From Sphingopyxis sp. PET50 (GTDB lineage: Bacteria > Pseudomonadota > Alphaproteobacteria > Sphingomonadales > Sphingomonadaceae), in the NCBI RefSeq assembly GCF_025244705.1, contig NZ_CP104207.1, positions 3,100,001-3,164,000 of the forward strand: a stretch of DNA of 64,000 nucleotides. The letters are read 5' to 3'. The position numbers and the translations under genes were made by a program. Shown piece after piece: positions 27,568 to 37,400 of the stretch (position 1 is its first letter; every line of letters begins with the position of its first letter). The notes beneath the pieces are model-generated. The model ran no database searches and had not been told where the DNA came from. It saw only the letters and a list, made by a program, of their open reading frames with translations.

Positions 27568-27580
27568 TCTTTCGCCGCCT

Positions 27581-27594
27581 TTGACATCGGTCAA
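27581..27594 (+). promoter_or_regulatory. FNR/FixK-type operator TTGACATCGGTCAA
   Basis: The 14-bp inverted repeat TTGA-N6-TCAA lies 55 bp ahead of the next start codon. It fits the FNR/FixK consensus. The FNR-type regulator gene just downstream on the minus strand (28077-28784) makes it a plausible local target. Confidence 0.65.
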
Positions 27595-27648
27595 AGCGGC
27601 CGTCCCCGAACGCGCGCATGACATGGCTCGTCACCAAGGAGCCTCGCC

Positions 27649-28080
27649 ATGAGCCAGCATGTCCCCGCCAGCGCCTTTCGCATCGTCGCGGCCCCCGCGA
27701 CCGTCGCGGCGATCGCCGACCATCAGGTCCGGGTCGTCCGCAGCTTTGACCTGCCCACCGGCCTGTTCGCGGCGACCGTCGCCCTCTATTTCGCCTTCCT
27801 GGGGGTGATGGCGGCGACTTTCGCCGACCAGGGACTCGCAATCCCGATGGCGATCTTTTCGATCTATATCGCCATGGCCTTCGGAACCCCGGCGATGTGG
27901 GTGCGGATGAAACCCCGCCATGCGGCCAAGCCGCCGACGTGGAGCCGCTTTATGTCCGACGGTGTCGACACGCTCACCGGGCGCCTCGATGGAAGGGGAG
28001 CGGCCGCGCAAGTCCTGATGCTGCCCGTGCTGATTTTGGGGTGGGGCCTCATCGTCGCGGCGATCGTCGCGGCGCTCTAA
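27649..28080 (+). CDS. Hypothetical membrane protein downstream of an FNR box
   Basis: A 143-residue protein with three hydrophobic helices: about 39-60, 65-83 and 123-142. The cytoplasmic segment RFMSDGVDTLTGRLDGRGA between the second and third resembles small Sphingomonadales membrane proteins of unknown role. No enzymatic motif is seen. The FNR-type box upstream suggests induction at low oxygen. It is convergent with the regulator gene, overlapping by 4 bp. Confidence 0.7.
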   Translation: MSQHVPASAFRIVAAPATVAAIADHQVRVVRSFDLPTGLFAATVALYFAFLGVMAATFADQGLAIPMAIFSIYIAMAFGTPAMWVRMKPRHAAKPPTWSRFMSDGVDTLTGRLDGRGAAAQVLMLPVLILGWGLIVAAIVAAL

Positions 28081-28784
28081 TCGGCCAACAGGGCAGCCAA
28101 GGCCGGCGCGTCGCGGACTTCGAGTCCGCGCGCGCCGTGCCGCCTGATCAGGCCCGCCTCCTCGAGCGCGCCGAGTTGCCGGCTCACCGTCTCGATGCTG
28201 ATGCCGAGCAGGGCCGCCATCTCGCCGCGGGTCAGCGGCAGGTCGAATCGGGCGGCGGGCGAGCAGGGCGCGGCCCCCGCCGCATCGGCGAGCGCGAGGA
28301 TCAGCCCCGCGACCTTCGCTTCGGCGCGGCGGCGCCCGACCAGGTCGAGCAGCGCGCGCGTTTCCGACGCCGCCTTCATCGCGCGCCGCGCGACCCCGGC
28401 GGCGAGCCGCGGATTTTCCGTCACCATCCGCGCATAGTCGGCGCGCGGAAAGATACAGACGCGCGCCGCGCCGGCGGCGGTGACCTCGCAATCGTCGGGC
28501 GCCGCGAAAATCTCGCCCGCGAAGCCCGCCGGATGGATAAGCGCGACGATGCGCTCGACCCCGTCGGCGTCGGTCCGCACGACCTTGAGCACCCCCGACA
28601 GCAGGGTCGCGCACGCGCTGTCGTCGCCCGGCGCGAACAGCATCTCGCCGCGCACGAGGTCGCGGTGCCGCCCCATGCGCGCGAGCTCGGCGCGCTCGCC
28701 GTCGGGCAGCGCCGCGCACGCCGCGCGGTCACGCACGGGGCAGCCCGCGCAGTCGAGCGCGTCGCTTCCCCTGGATGCCGTCAT
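28077..28784 (-). CDS. FNR-type Crp/Fnr transcriptional regulator
   Basis: A 235-residue regulator with an N-terminal cysteine cluster C12-x2-C15-x7-C23 (DCAGCPVRDRAAC) and a later cysteine (in DDCEVTAAG), suggesting an oxygen-labile 4Fe-4S cluster as in FNR/FnrL. The cyclic-nucleotide-like beta barrel spans roughly 35-140. The helix-turn-helix is LLGISIETVSRQLGALEEAG, with the ETVSR contact residues that read TTGAT/TCAA half-sites. Its ATG overlaps the stop of the AAA ATPase gene upstream (ATGA), so it may be cotranscribed with nadB. Confidence 0.9.
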   Translation of the reverse strand: MTASRGSDALDCAGCPVRDRAACAALPDGERAELARMGRHRDLVRGEMLFAPGDDSACATLLSGVLKVVRTDADGVERIVALIHPAGFAGEIFAAPDDCEVTAAGAARVCIFPRADYARMVTENPRLAAGVARRAMKAASETRALLDLVGRRRAEAKVAGLILALADAAGAAPCSPAARFDLPLTRGEMAALLGISIETVSRQLGALEEAGLIRRHGARGLEVRDAPALAALLAD

Positions 28785-29554
28785 TCGATCATCGCCTCGA
28801 CCGTCTCATGCGGATAGCGGATAAATTCGTCGTAGAGGCGATAGTGCGCGGTCTCCTCAAGCGTCGTCGGCTGGATCGCGAAGGGATCGATCTGCCACAG
28901 AGCGGAGTCGGGCAGCGCCATCAGGATCGGCGAGTGCGTCGCCATGATCACCTGGCAGTTCGCCGCGTTCTGCATCCGGCGCAGGATTTTCAGGAAATCG
29001 AACTGGCGCTGCGGCGACAGCGCGGCCTCGGGTTCGTCGAGGATGAAGAGACCCTGCTCGCTCAGCCGATCCTCGAAGAAGTCGATGAACCCCTCGCCAT
29101 GCGACGCCGACAGATAATTGGCGCGCGGCGACCCCGCTTCGTCGAGGTAGCGCGCGACCGAAAAGAAGGTCTCGGCCCGAAAGAACCAGCCGCGCTTGAC
29201 CTGCGGCAGCCACGCGCCCTGCAAGACATGGCCCAGGCCGCCGCCGTCCGCGCCCGATGCCCAGCCTTCGCCGACCGCAGCCATCCGCTGCGCGCCGCCG
29301 CCTTCGTTGAAACCCGCCATCGTCGCGATCGCTTCGAGCAGGGTCGATTTGCCCGACCCATTTTCGCCGACGACGATCGTCACCGCGTTTTCGAAACGGA
29401 TATCGAGACCATCGCGAAGCAGCGGCATGTTGAAGGGATAATCGTCGGGGTCGACCCAGTCCGGCCAGGCGACCGATCCATCGCCGTCCTCGGGCAGCCA
29501 CACGCGTTTCAGAAAGGGCGGCGGCAGGCTGGTATCGCGGGGCCGCCGCGCCAT
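28781..29554 (-). CDS. AAA-family ATPase (RecF/OLD-like, stand-alone)
   Basis: A 257-residue P-loop ATPase. Walker A is VVGENGSGKSTLLEAI, the signature-like region is NYLSASHGEGFIDFF, and Walker B plus D-loop is LFILDEPEAALSPQRQ, with ATHSPILMALP after it. This is the SMC/ABC-type fold of stand-alone AAA_15/AAA_21 proteins, some of which act in defence with a partner nuclease; no such partner is adjacent. It overlaps the regulator gene and lies 1 bp after nadB, so it belongs to a nadB-ATPase-fnr transcript. Function unknown. Confidence 0.85.
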   Translation of the reverse strand: MARRPRDTSLPPPFLKRVWLPEDGDGSVAWPDWVDPDDYPFNMPLLRDGLDIRFENAVTIVVGENGSGKSTLLEAIATMAGFNEGGGAQRMAAVGEGWASGADGGGLGHVLQGAWLPQVKRGWFFRAETFFSVARYLDEAGSPRANYLSASHGEGFIDFFEDRLSEQGLFILDEPEAALSPQRQFDFLKILRRMQNAANCQVIMATHSPILMALPDSALWQIDPFAIQPTTLEETAHYRLYDEFIRYPHETVEAMIE

Positions 29555-29555
29555 G

Positions 29556-31133
29556 TCAGGGCACCAGCACCGTGTCGACCGCCTGCGGCAGCATCGCTGG
29601 ATAGTCGAGCGTATAATGCAGCCCGCGGCTTTCCTTGCGGTGGAGCGCGCTTTTCACGATCAGGTCGGCGCATTGCAGCAGGTTGCGCAGTTCGATGAGG
29701 TCGGTCGTGACGCGGAAATGACCGTAATAATCCTCGACCTCGTGGGTCATCATGTTGATGCGGTGCTGCGCGCGTTCCAGCCTTTTGGTGGTGCGCACGA
29801 TGCCGACATAGTTCCACATGAAGCGGCGGATCTCGGTCCAGTTCTGCTTGATGATGACCTCTTCGTCGGAGTCGGTGACGCGGCTTTCGTCCCAGGCGCG
29901 GATCGGCGGGGGGTCGAGCGCGTCCCAGCGCGCGATGATGTCCTTCGCCGCGGCCTCGCCGAAGACGAAACATTCGAGCAGCGAGTTCGACGCGAGGCGG
30001 TTGGCGCCGTGCAGCCCGCTTTCGGTGCATTCGCCCGCGGCGTAGAGCCCCGGCAGGTCGGTGCGGCCGTCGAGGTCGATCAATATGCCGCCGCAGGTAT
30101 AATGCTGCGCGGGCACCACCGGGATCGGCTGCTTCGTCATGTCCAGCCCAAGCGTCAGCAGCTTGTCGTAGATGTTCGGGAAATGGCCCGCGACGAAATC
30201 GGGGTCGAGGTGGCTGATGTCGAGATGGACATAGTCGAGCCCGTAGCGCTTGATCTGGTCGTCGTTCGCGCGCGCCACGATGTCGCGCGGCGCGAGTTCG
30301 GCGCGTTCGTCATAATCGGGCATGTAGCGATGCCCGGTGACGGGGTGCTTGAGCAGGCCCCCCTCGCCGCGCACCGCCTCGGTGATCAGGAAATTCTTGA
30401 CCTCCAGATTATAGAGGCAGGTCGGGTGGAACTGCATCATCTCCATGTTCGAGACGCGCGCGCCTGCGCGCCAGGCCATCGCGATGCCGTCGCCAGTCGC
30501 GCCTCTAGGGGCCGTCGAGAACTGGTACACGCGCCCCGCCCCGCCGCTCGCGAGGATCGTCGCGCGGCCGACATGCGCGCGCACCTTGCCGCTCTTCTCG
30601 TCGAGCGCATAGACGCCCCACACGCGGCCCGATCCCGAATAGCGCTCCTCGTGCCGGCCGGTGATCAGGTCGATGCACGCCTGTCCGGGCAGCAGGGTGA
30701 TGTTCGGATGCGCCTCGGCGGTCTTGAGCAGCGCCGCCTGCACCGCCCAGCCGGTCGCGTCGTCGACATGGACGATGCGGCGGTGCGAATGCCCGCCCTC
30801 GCGCGTCAGGTGCAGCGCGTCGCTGTCCTTGTTGAAGGGCACGCCCATCTCGACGAGCCGCTCGATCGACGCGGGCGCATTTTCGACGACGAACTCGACC
30901 GTCTCGCGCCGGTTGAGGCTAGCCCCCGCGACCATCGTGTCCTCGATATGATTCTCGAACGTGTCGCCCGCGTCGAGCACCGCGGCGATCCCGCCCTGCG
31001 CCCAGGCGGTCGACCCACCGGTGAGCTCGCCCTTGGCGAGCACGAGCACGCGGCAATGCTCGGCGAGCGCGATCGCCGCGGTGAGGTCGGCGGCGCCGGA
31101 ACCGACGATGATGACGTCGTAAGTATCGTTCAT
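29556..31133 (-). CDS. nadB: L-aspartate oxidase
   Basis: FAD enzyme that converts L-aspartate to iminoaspartate, the first step of NAD synthesis; 525 residues, normal length. The FAD loop is IIVGSGAADLTAAIALAE, the active-site segment is MQFHPTCLYN, followed by ITEAVRGEGG and the family signature GLHGANRLASNSLLE. The expected partners nadA and nadC are not in the neighbourhood. It overlaps the upstream hypothetical gene by 4 bp. Confidence 0.95.
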   Translation of the reverse strand: MNDTYDVIIVGSGAADLTAAIALAEHCRVLVLAKGELTGGSTAWAQGGIAAVLDAGDTFENHIEDTMVAGASLNRRETVEFVVENAPASIERLVEMGVPFNKDSDALHLTREGGHSHRRIVHVDDATGWAVQAALLKTAEAHPNITLLPGQACIDLITGRHEERYSGSGRVWGVYALDEKSGKVRAHVGRATILASGGAGRVYQFSTAPRGATGDGIAMAWRAGARVSNMEMMQFHPTCLYNLEVKNFLITEAVRGEGGLLKHPVTGHRYMPDYDERAELAPRDIVARANDDQIKRYGLDYVHLDISHLDPDFVAGHFPNIYDKLLTLGLDMTKQPIPVVPAQHYTCGGILIDLDGRTDLPGLYAAGECTESGLHGANRLASNSLLECFVFGEAAAKDIIARWDALDPPPIRAWDESRVTDSDEEVIIKQNWTEIRRFMWNYVGIVRTTKRLERAQHRINMMTHEVEDYYGHFRVTTDLIELRNLLQCADLIVKSALHRKESRGLHYTLDYPAMLPQAVDTVLVP

Positions 31134-31624
31134 TGGCTAGACCTAGATACCGCCGCCCCATAAGCGGCAATGCTGTCTTCCGGACCATTGCGAAAGCGCT
31201 TCATCGCCCTTTGTATCGGCCAGATAATCGAGCCATCCGCCAGTTTGAGACTGATGTTGATTTCGGCTTGGGGGTCTTCGTCATCCCCGATCCAATCGCC
31301 GCCGAGCTGACGTCGAAGTGTTTCGCCAATATATGACCCAATCGCGAACAATCGCGAACCAACGTCCTCCGAGAGCAGACCGCCGGACCGAGCAACGCCA
31401 TGGGGCGCATGCTCGTCAAAAAAACGATCGATCTCTTCCAAGCTCGCCAACGTGAAGTCCGCCCGATAACCTGAAGACGACAGGGCTTTGGCAATCCAGT
31501 CGGCGGAGACCAGTGCATCCGAAACGATTGAGGATGAACTCATCGCATGAGCACTTCTTCCAATGGCCAACGCCGAAAACATAGCAGCCGAAAGGCGGAA
31601 GATTTTACGCCGAAAGATCATCAC
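31130..31624 (-). CDS. Hypothetical exported protein
   Basis: A 164-residue protein. Residues 1-27 resemble a signal peptide (FRLSAAMFSALAIGRSAHA). The mature part is soluble and acidic, with LFAIGSYIGETLRRQLGGDW and INISLKLADGSIIWPIQRAMKR. No family is recognised with confidence. It is linked by 4-bp overlaps to the ABC ATPase upstream and to nadB downstream. Base composition is a little lower in GC than the neighbours, which may indicate recent arrival. Confidence 0.65.
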   Translation of the reverse strand: MMIFRRKIFRLSAAMFSALAIGRSAHAMSSSSIVSDALVSADWIAKALSSSGYRADFTLASLEEIDRFFDEHAPHGVARSGGLLSEDVGSRLFAIGSYIGETLRRQLGGDWIGDDEDPQAEINISLKLADGSIIWPIQRAMKRFRNGPEDSIAAYGAAVSRSSQ

Positions 31625-32545
31625 CCATTCGCCGCCCGCGTCAGGTTGAGGAACACATCCTCCAGGTCGGCCTCGCGGGTCGAGACGTCGACGATGCCGT
31701 GTCCCATCGCATTCACCGCCGCGAGCACCTCCCCCGCGTTCATGCGGTCCTTGTTGTAGCTGATTGCGAGCCCGCGTTCGCCCTCGCGCTCGACCTTCTC
31801 GAAGGCCGGATGCGTCGGCAGCACCGTCACATCGGCATCGAGCGTCACGACGACGATCTTTTCTCGCGCCATGTCGACCAGCTCGCGCGTCGGCTTGTTC
31901 GCGATCAGCTCAGCCATGGTTGATGATCGCGATGCGGTCGCACAATTCCTCGGCCTCTTCCAGATAGTGCGTCGTCAGCACCACGGTCACGCCGCGGTCG
32001 TTGAGGCGCTGCACATAGTCCCAGAGCTGCTGCCGGAGTTCGATGTCGACGCCGGCGGTCGGCTCGTCGAGGACGATGATCGGCGGCGAATGCACCATCG
32101 CCTTGGCGACGAGCAGCCGCCGCTTCATCCCCCCCGACAGGGTGCGCGCATAAGCGTCGCGCTTGTCGGTCAGATGCACCGCGGCGAGCAGTTCGTCCGA
32201 AAGGCGCTTCGCCTTGGGAACGCCATAGAGGCCCGCCTGATTCTCCAGCGTCTCGAAGGGCGTGAAAAAGGGATCGAAGACGATTTCCTGCGGCACGATG
32301 CCGATCGAATATTTGGCGTTGCGCGGATCGGCATCGATGTCGAAGCCCCAGATGCTGGCCGAGCCGCTGGTCTTGTTGACCAGCCCCGCGAGGATGTTGA
32401 TCAGCGTCGACTTGCCCGCGCCGTTCGGGCCGAGCAGCCCGAAGATGTCCCCGCGCGGCACGTCGAAGCTGACATTGTCGAGCGCCTGCTTGCCCCCCGC
32501 ATAGATTTTGGAGACGGCGTCGATGCGGATGGCGGCTTCACTCAT
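31621..32545 (-). CDS. ABC transporter ATP-binding protein (drug/lipid export type), one frameshift
   Basis: A 307-residue ATPase after correction. Walker A is LLGPNGAGKSTLIN, Q-loop IGIVPQEIVFD, signature LSGGMKRRLLVAKA, Walker B IIVLDEPTAGVD, and H-loop TTHYLEEAEEL, followed by a C-terminal extension (DVTVLPTHPAFEKVEREG) typical of the ABC-2 export group. The frame slips near 31912, where one extra base turns NHGELIANKP into a stop. This site lacks GCCGGC, unlike most others here. No permease gene is adjacent, so its partner must be elsewhere. Confidence 0.85.
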
Positions 32546-32644
32546 GGCCGCCTCCATAGCCGTGCGCAGGCGCCTGCGAAAGCCCGCGTTCCGGCAAGGA
32601 AATCTTTACCACGGCGGGTAAGCATATTTTGTCATCTCGGCGCT

Positions 32645-33218
32645 ATGCGGGGGGATGTGAGGACCAGACACATCATCCGCCCGCTGCCCGCGCAGCGCGC
32701 CCTAGCCGCCATCGCGCTCGCTTTTGCGCCGTTCGCTGCCCTGCCGGCGCATGCGCAGACCAATGCGCAGGGCGAAGCCGAAGCCATCGTGCTGAGGCCC
32801 CTTTCCTTCTTCAAGGTTAACGACCTCGACTTCGGCGACGTCATCGCGTCGACCAATGCGGGGACGGTGCGCCTCTCTCCCGACGGGTCGCGCACCCGCA
32901 CCGGCGGGGTGACGCTGGCCGGATCGGACGGCGAGCCTGCGCGCTTCGCCGGACTCGGCACCTACAACCGCGAAGTGTCGATCTCGCTCGGCGCGAACCA
33001 GATCTGGATCACCGGGCCGGGGCAGCAGATGCGCGTGCGCAATTTCGAGATCGGGTCGACGCCGACCGCGATCCTGTCGACGACCCCGACGCGCTTCCGC
33101 ATCGCGACTGCGCTCGGCAACTTCAATTTCCCGGTCGGCGCGACGCTCGACGTCAACGCCAACCAGGCACCCGGCGACTATCGCCGGCAGTTTTACCATT
33201 ACGCTGAACTATCTCTGA
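32645..33218 (+). CDS. DUF4402 domain secreted protein, one frameshift near the end
   Basis: About 190 residues. A signal peptide ends LPAHAQ. The mature domain starts RPLSFFKVNDLDFGDVIAS and should end GDYAGSFTITLNYL, the standard DUF4402 closure. The last stretch is out of frame because CGCCGGC (33182-33188) replaces GCCGGC; removing the C restores the family end and a stop at 33218. DUF4402 proteins are predicted secreted beta-sandwich proteins of unknown role. A paralogue lies 0.6 kb downstream. Confidence 0.82.
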
Positions 33219-33313
33219 CCGCCGACGCGTGGGGAGACGGCACCGGGGGACCACTTGCGCGTTTCGGGGGATATGCGCTCGCCGGTGCCGTCATGGCGGT
33301 AAGTAGTTAAACC

Positions 33314-33469
33314 CGATTCCCCGAGCCCTTCGACTGCCCTGGCGGGCGCTCAGGATAAACCTCGGCCTTTGGCCGAAGCCGAGGGGCCATGCCGAGCGTA
33401 GTCGAGGCTGCGGCGTTGCCGGTTCTCGCTCTGCTCGAACGAGCCCCTCGGCTTCGCTCGGGGAATCGG
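33314..33469. repeat. Compound inverted repeat (CGATTCCCCGAG arms)
   Basis: CGATTCCCCGAG (33314-33325) and CTCGGGGAATCG (33458-33469) frame the segment. Inside are further palindromes (CTCGGCC..GGCCGAG) and fragments of the CCTTCGACTGCCCTGGCGGGC type. No gene is supported in 33219-33524. Confidence 0.7.
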
Positions 33470-33524
33470 GGGAGTGAACGGACCCGATTGCTCCCCTCCG
33501 CCGCGCTTGCTATGGGCGCCCTCG

Positions 33525-33722
33525 ATGACCCAGAACGCGCCCGAAACGATCCGCACGCCCAAGACCCGCATCGCCTGCGACGGCACCGGCGACGGCCTCG
33601 CCGATGCCGCGCTCGGCCATCCGCGCGTGTGGCTGGAGATCGATCCCGACGAGGGTTTCGCCGATTGCGGCTATTGCGACCGGCGCTTCGTCCTGATCGG
33701 CGGTATCGCCGACAAGGGTTGA
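33525..33722 (+). CDS. Zinc-finger domain protein (zf-CHCC type)
   Basis: A 65-residue protein starting MTQNAPETIRTPKTRIACDG. The pattern C..GHPRVWLEIDP...DCGYCDRRFVL supplies Cys, His, Cys, Cys ligands of the CHCC zinc finger related to the NDUFS6 subunit of complex I. In alphaproteobacteria it is a conserved small protein and in some it is a complex I accessory factor. Start ATG 33525 is chosen because it matches the family start; upstream codons are repeat-derived. Confidence 0.85.
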   Translation: MTQNAPETIRTPKTRIACDGTGDGLADAALGHPRVWLEIDPDEGFADCGYCDRRFVLIGGIADKG

Positions 33723-33843
33723 GCGTCGGCGGCGTCGCCGACAAGCGCTGAGCGCGCCAAGGCGTAAACGCCGCCTTTACCAAGCCGAAGCATCATCGAT
33801 TCACATCCCGCTGGCATAGTCTGTGCCAGACAGGAGCAGAATC

Positions 33844-34392
33844 GTGGGGATTCAAGGGACCAGCAAATGTCGGGCCGCCGCGCGCGTCCTGATCCTCGCC
33901 GCGGCACTCGCCGGGTGGAGCGCGGCCGCGCACGCCGCCGACATGCCCGGCACCGTCAGCGCGACCGTCGTCCGCCCCAATACGCTCGTCAAGACCGACG
34001 ATCTCGATTTCGGCACCATCGTCAGCGGGACCAGCGGCGGCACCGTGTCGGTCAATGCCGTCACCGGCGCGCGCACCAGCAGCGGCGGCGCCACGACGGT
34101 GGGCAATGATTCCCGGCGCGCGACCTTTCAGGGCACCGGCGGCATCCTGCTGATCACCGTGTCGGGCAGCACCTCGGTGACGCTGACGCGCGCCGGCGGC
34201 GGCGCCCCGGCGATGACCGCGACCCTCGTCCGCGCCGCGAGCACGAGCGGCGGCGGCATCACGCTGCTCGGCACGACGCTGCTGCCGAGCGGGGTGCAGA
34301 CCTATTATATCGGCGGCACGCTGACCGTCCCCGCGAACCAGCCCGAGGGCGATTACAGCGGCACCTTCACGCTCACCGTCAACTATCTCTGA
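33844..34392 (+). CDS. DUF4402 domain secreted protein
   Basis: A 182-residue paralogue of the product at 32645-33218. Start GTG 33844 is preceded by AGGAG at 33832-33836. The signal peptide ends WSAAAHAAD. The mature part shares the pattern RPNTLVKTDDLDFGTIVSG and the end GDYSGTFTLTVNYL. It is Thr/Ser/Gly-rich, as in surface or fimbria-like beta proteins. It is convergent with the CHAT gene, 13 bp away. Confidence 0.88.
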   Translation: MGIQGTSKCRAAARVLILAAALAGWSAAAHAADMPGTVSATVVRPNTLVKTDDLDFGTIVSGTSGGTVSVNAVTGARTSSGGATTVGNDSRRATFQGTGGILLITVSGSTSVTLTRAGGGAPAMTATLVRAASTSGGGITLLGTTLLPSGVQTYYIGGTLTVPANQPEGDYSGTFTLTVNYL

Positions 34393-34405
34393 ACCCGTCG
34401 CGCCG

Positions 34406-37400
34406 TCAGGGCAGACCGACCATGACAAAGGGCGCCCAAGCCCAGGGATGCGCCAACGATGCCATCGGGCAATCGTCGGCCCCCAGCATCCCGCTCGTCG
34501 CGCATTGCCCGACGATCAGCCGCACCTCGTCGTCGCGCGGATCGTCGATCAGCTCGATCATCGCCGCCTGCAACGCCCTGGCATTCCCGCGCGCGCCATC
34601 CTTTGCCAGATGGTCGAAGGTCGCGCTGATCAGCGCCCGCGTCGCATCGTCGCGCACCTGCCAGTGCGACACCAGCAGATGGTCGGCGCCGGCGTAGAAA
34701 AAGGATCGCGCGAGGCCGGACAGGCCTTCGCCGCCGATCTGGTCGGGCGCCGCAGTGTTGCACGCCGACAGCACGACCCAGTCCGCCGCCAGTCTGAGCG
34801 TCGCCGCCTCGGATGCCAGAAGCAGCCCGTCGCCGGGCGCCCCCGGCGCCGGGGCGGCGAGCGCGAGCGCCGGTTCGGCGAGACCGTCGAAATCGCCGCT
34901 CAGCAAGCCGTGGGTCGAAAAGGACAGGGTGCGCGTCCGCGCCAGCACGCCCTTGTCGCTCAGCGCGCGCAACCGCGCCTCGGACGCATCGGGACCCAAC
35001 AGCAGATATTCGGGCTTGACCACCCAGCAGGCGCGTCAAGGCGACGCCTTCCTTCAGCGTTTCCCGCAGTTCGGGGAGCGCGGCGAGCTGGTTGCGGCTA
35101 TCCTCGCCCTCGGCCCGCACCTGTCCGCGCGTCGGCGCCGCCGGAACCGTGAAGGAGCGCGTCACGGCGATCGACATCGGATCGATGCCCGGATCGAGCC
35201 CCGGTATCTGTCCCGTGCCCTTGTAGTCGGGATTGGCGAAGGCGATCAGCATGTTATCGGCGGGCCGCTCCGCCGACGCCTTCGCCCGCAGCGTCCGCAG
35301 CGCGCCGGTCGCCGGCAGGATCGCGATCGCCTTGTCCCGGATCAGCCATGCGGTTTCGCGTAGCGCGGCCGGATCGTCGTCGGCGCCGGTGGGCGGGCGC
35401 GTAACCAGCAGGCCCGGCGGGATCGCTGCGAGCACGCCGTCGGCGACGACGAGCAACGTATCGATTCCGGTGTCGTCCAGAACGCGCGCGACGTCGGGGT
35501 TGCCGAGCAGCGCCTGGTGGAGATCGAACGCCATCCCTCGGTCGAAGGCTTCGTAGACCCGCGCCGTGCCGCATGGGCGTGTCGGTCGACGGGTCGATCT
35601 GGCGCCGCAGCGTGCGGACCGTGCGCGCCAACTCGTCGGCGCTGACGTCGATCGGTGCCCAGGCCGCGTCGCGGCGGCTGACAGCAAAGGTCAGCCCGGC
35701 GGCGCCGTCGACGGGCGCGCTGAGCACGACCAGCGCCTCGTTGTCGGCGAGCAGGCCGCCGTCGCCGCGCAGTTCGTCGAGCCGGACCGCCCGGGGCGCG
35801 CGAAACTCCCAATAGCGCGGCGCCTTGACGCGCAGCGTGTCGCCGATCTGTGCGGCGCGGGCCACGAGCTCGGCGCGCCGCGCCGATAATTGCCGCTGCC
35901 GATCGGCGACCTCCCCCGAAGCGAGCAGCCGGTCGATATCCTGGTCCGCCGCGCGAATCGCGCGCATCGTCTCTTCATAATCGAGCGCGAGTTGCGACAC
36001 GCCGCCGAGGCTGGCCGCCGCCAGCGCGGAATTGCGTGCGAGCGCATCGCCGGCGACCGAGCGGTTCGCCGCCTGCATCGCCTCGAACGCGGCCGCGAGC
36101 GCCGCGGGCGACCGCGGGTCGGCCGCCAGGATCGCCCGCGCGCGGAGCGCGTCGCATTGGGTGCGCCCGGCAAAATCCCCCGCCTGTCCCTCGCCGCACA
36201 GCGCGTCGAGCGGGGCGAGTGCCGCGCCCGGGCGCGCGCCGCGCAGTGCGACGCGCGCGAGCGCCAGCCGGACCGCGCGCACCTCGCTGATCGAAAAATC
36301 GTCCTGCGGCAGCGCCGCAAGCAGCGCCGCGCCGGCCTCGGCACCCGCCACATCGTTCAGCGCGAGCGCCACCTCGATCCGCGGCAGATAATGCGGCAGC
36401 TTGCCGACGGGGCGCACCAGCGCCTCACGATAGAACCAGTCGAACGACGCGAGCAGGCGCTCGGCATCGGCAGCGCGTCCTTGCGCCAGCCGCACGCGCG
36501 CCAACGCGTCGAGCGCCTTGCCGAACAACAGGTGCGCATTCGCCGAATCGGGCGACCCGAAACGAAAGGTGCCCCCCACCAGCGGAATGGTGTCGCGGAT
36601 GATCGTCTCGGCGTCGTCGATCGCGCCCGCCCGGAGCGCCGCATCGGCGGCCTCCAGCCGGAAGAAGAGATAATCGTCGTTGATGCCGACGCCCGGCTTC
36701 TTCGCGCGCGCCGCCTGCTCCATCACATCCGCCGCCTCGACGAAGCGGCCGATATCCGCGAGCAACGCCGCATAGTCGCGCAGCCCGTTTCCCAGATTGC
36801 CGTTGTTGGCGCGCAGCAATTCGATCGAGGCAAGGCGCGCCGCCCGCGCCTCGTCGAAGCGCCCGGCACGGCGCGCCATCGCCGATCGCATGTCGAGCGC
36901 CACGACATGCGCCAACAGATCGCCGGCAAGCGCCGCCATCTCGCGATCGTCGATCGTGCCGTCGCTCGCCGCGGCCACGGCCCGCATGCAGCTTGCGCGA
37001 TCGCGTTCCTTCCGCTCGTCGATGGTGCGCGAGACCGGCGAATAGGCGGAATAAAGGATATCCTCGTTCACATGGCGCATCTCGGGTTCGTCGATGTAGC
37101 AGGGGTCGGACGCTCGCCCGGCGCGGTTGCGCGCGCGGATCGCGTCATTCTTGCGCACCGTTTCGGCATAGCCAGGCGCATTGCGCTGCTCGTCGAGCCG
37201 CGCCTTGAAGTTCGCGAGCGTTCCTTCCGCCCAGCAGGCTTCCTCGATCAAGTCCGGATCGGCGGTTCCGATGCGATTCTGCTCCCAGTCGACGCGCAGG
37301 ACATAGTCGGTCCGCATCGCCTGCTGCGCCTCGGCGTCGGCGGCGCGATAGGCGGCGCAGGTCGGAAACTGATAGGCCGCCTTGGGCGCGTCGCCCGTGG

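Noticed and set aside
31130-31624. Immunity or toxin gene
   Set aside because: No toxin motif or partner; a signal-peptide-like start is all that is visible.
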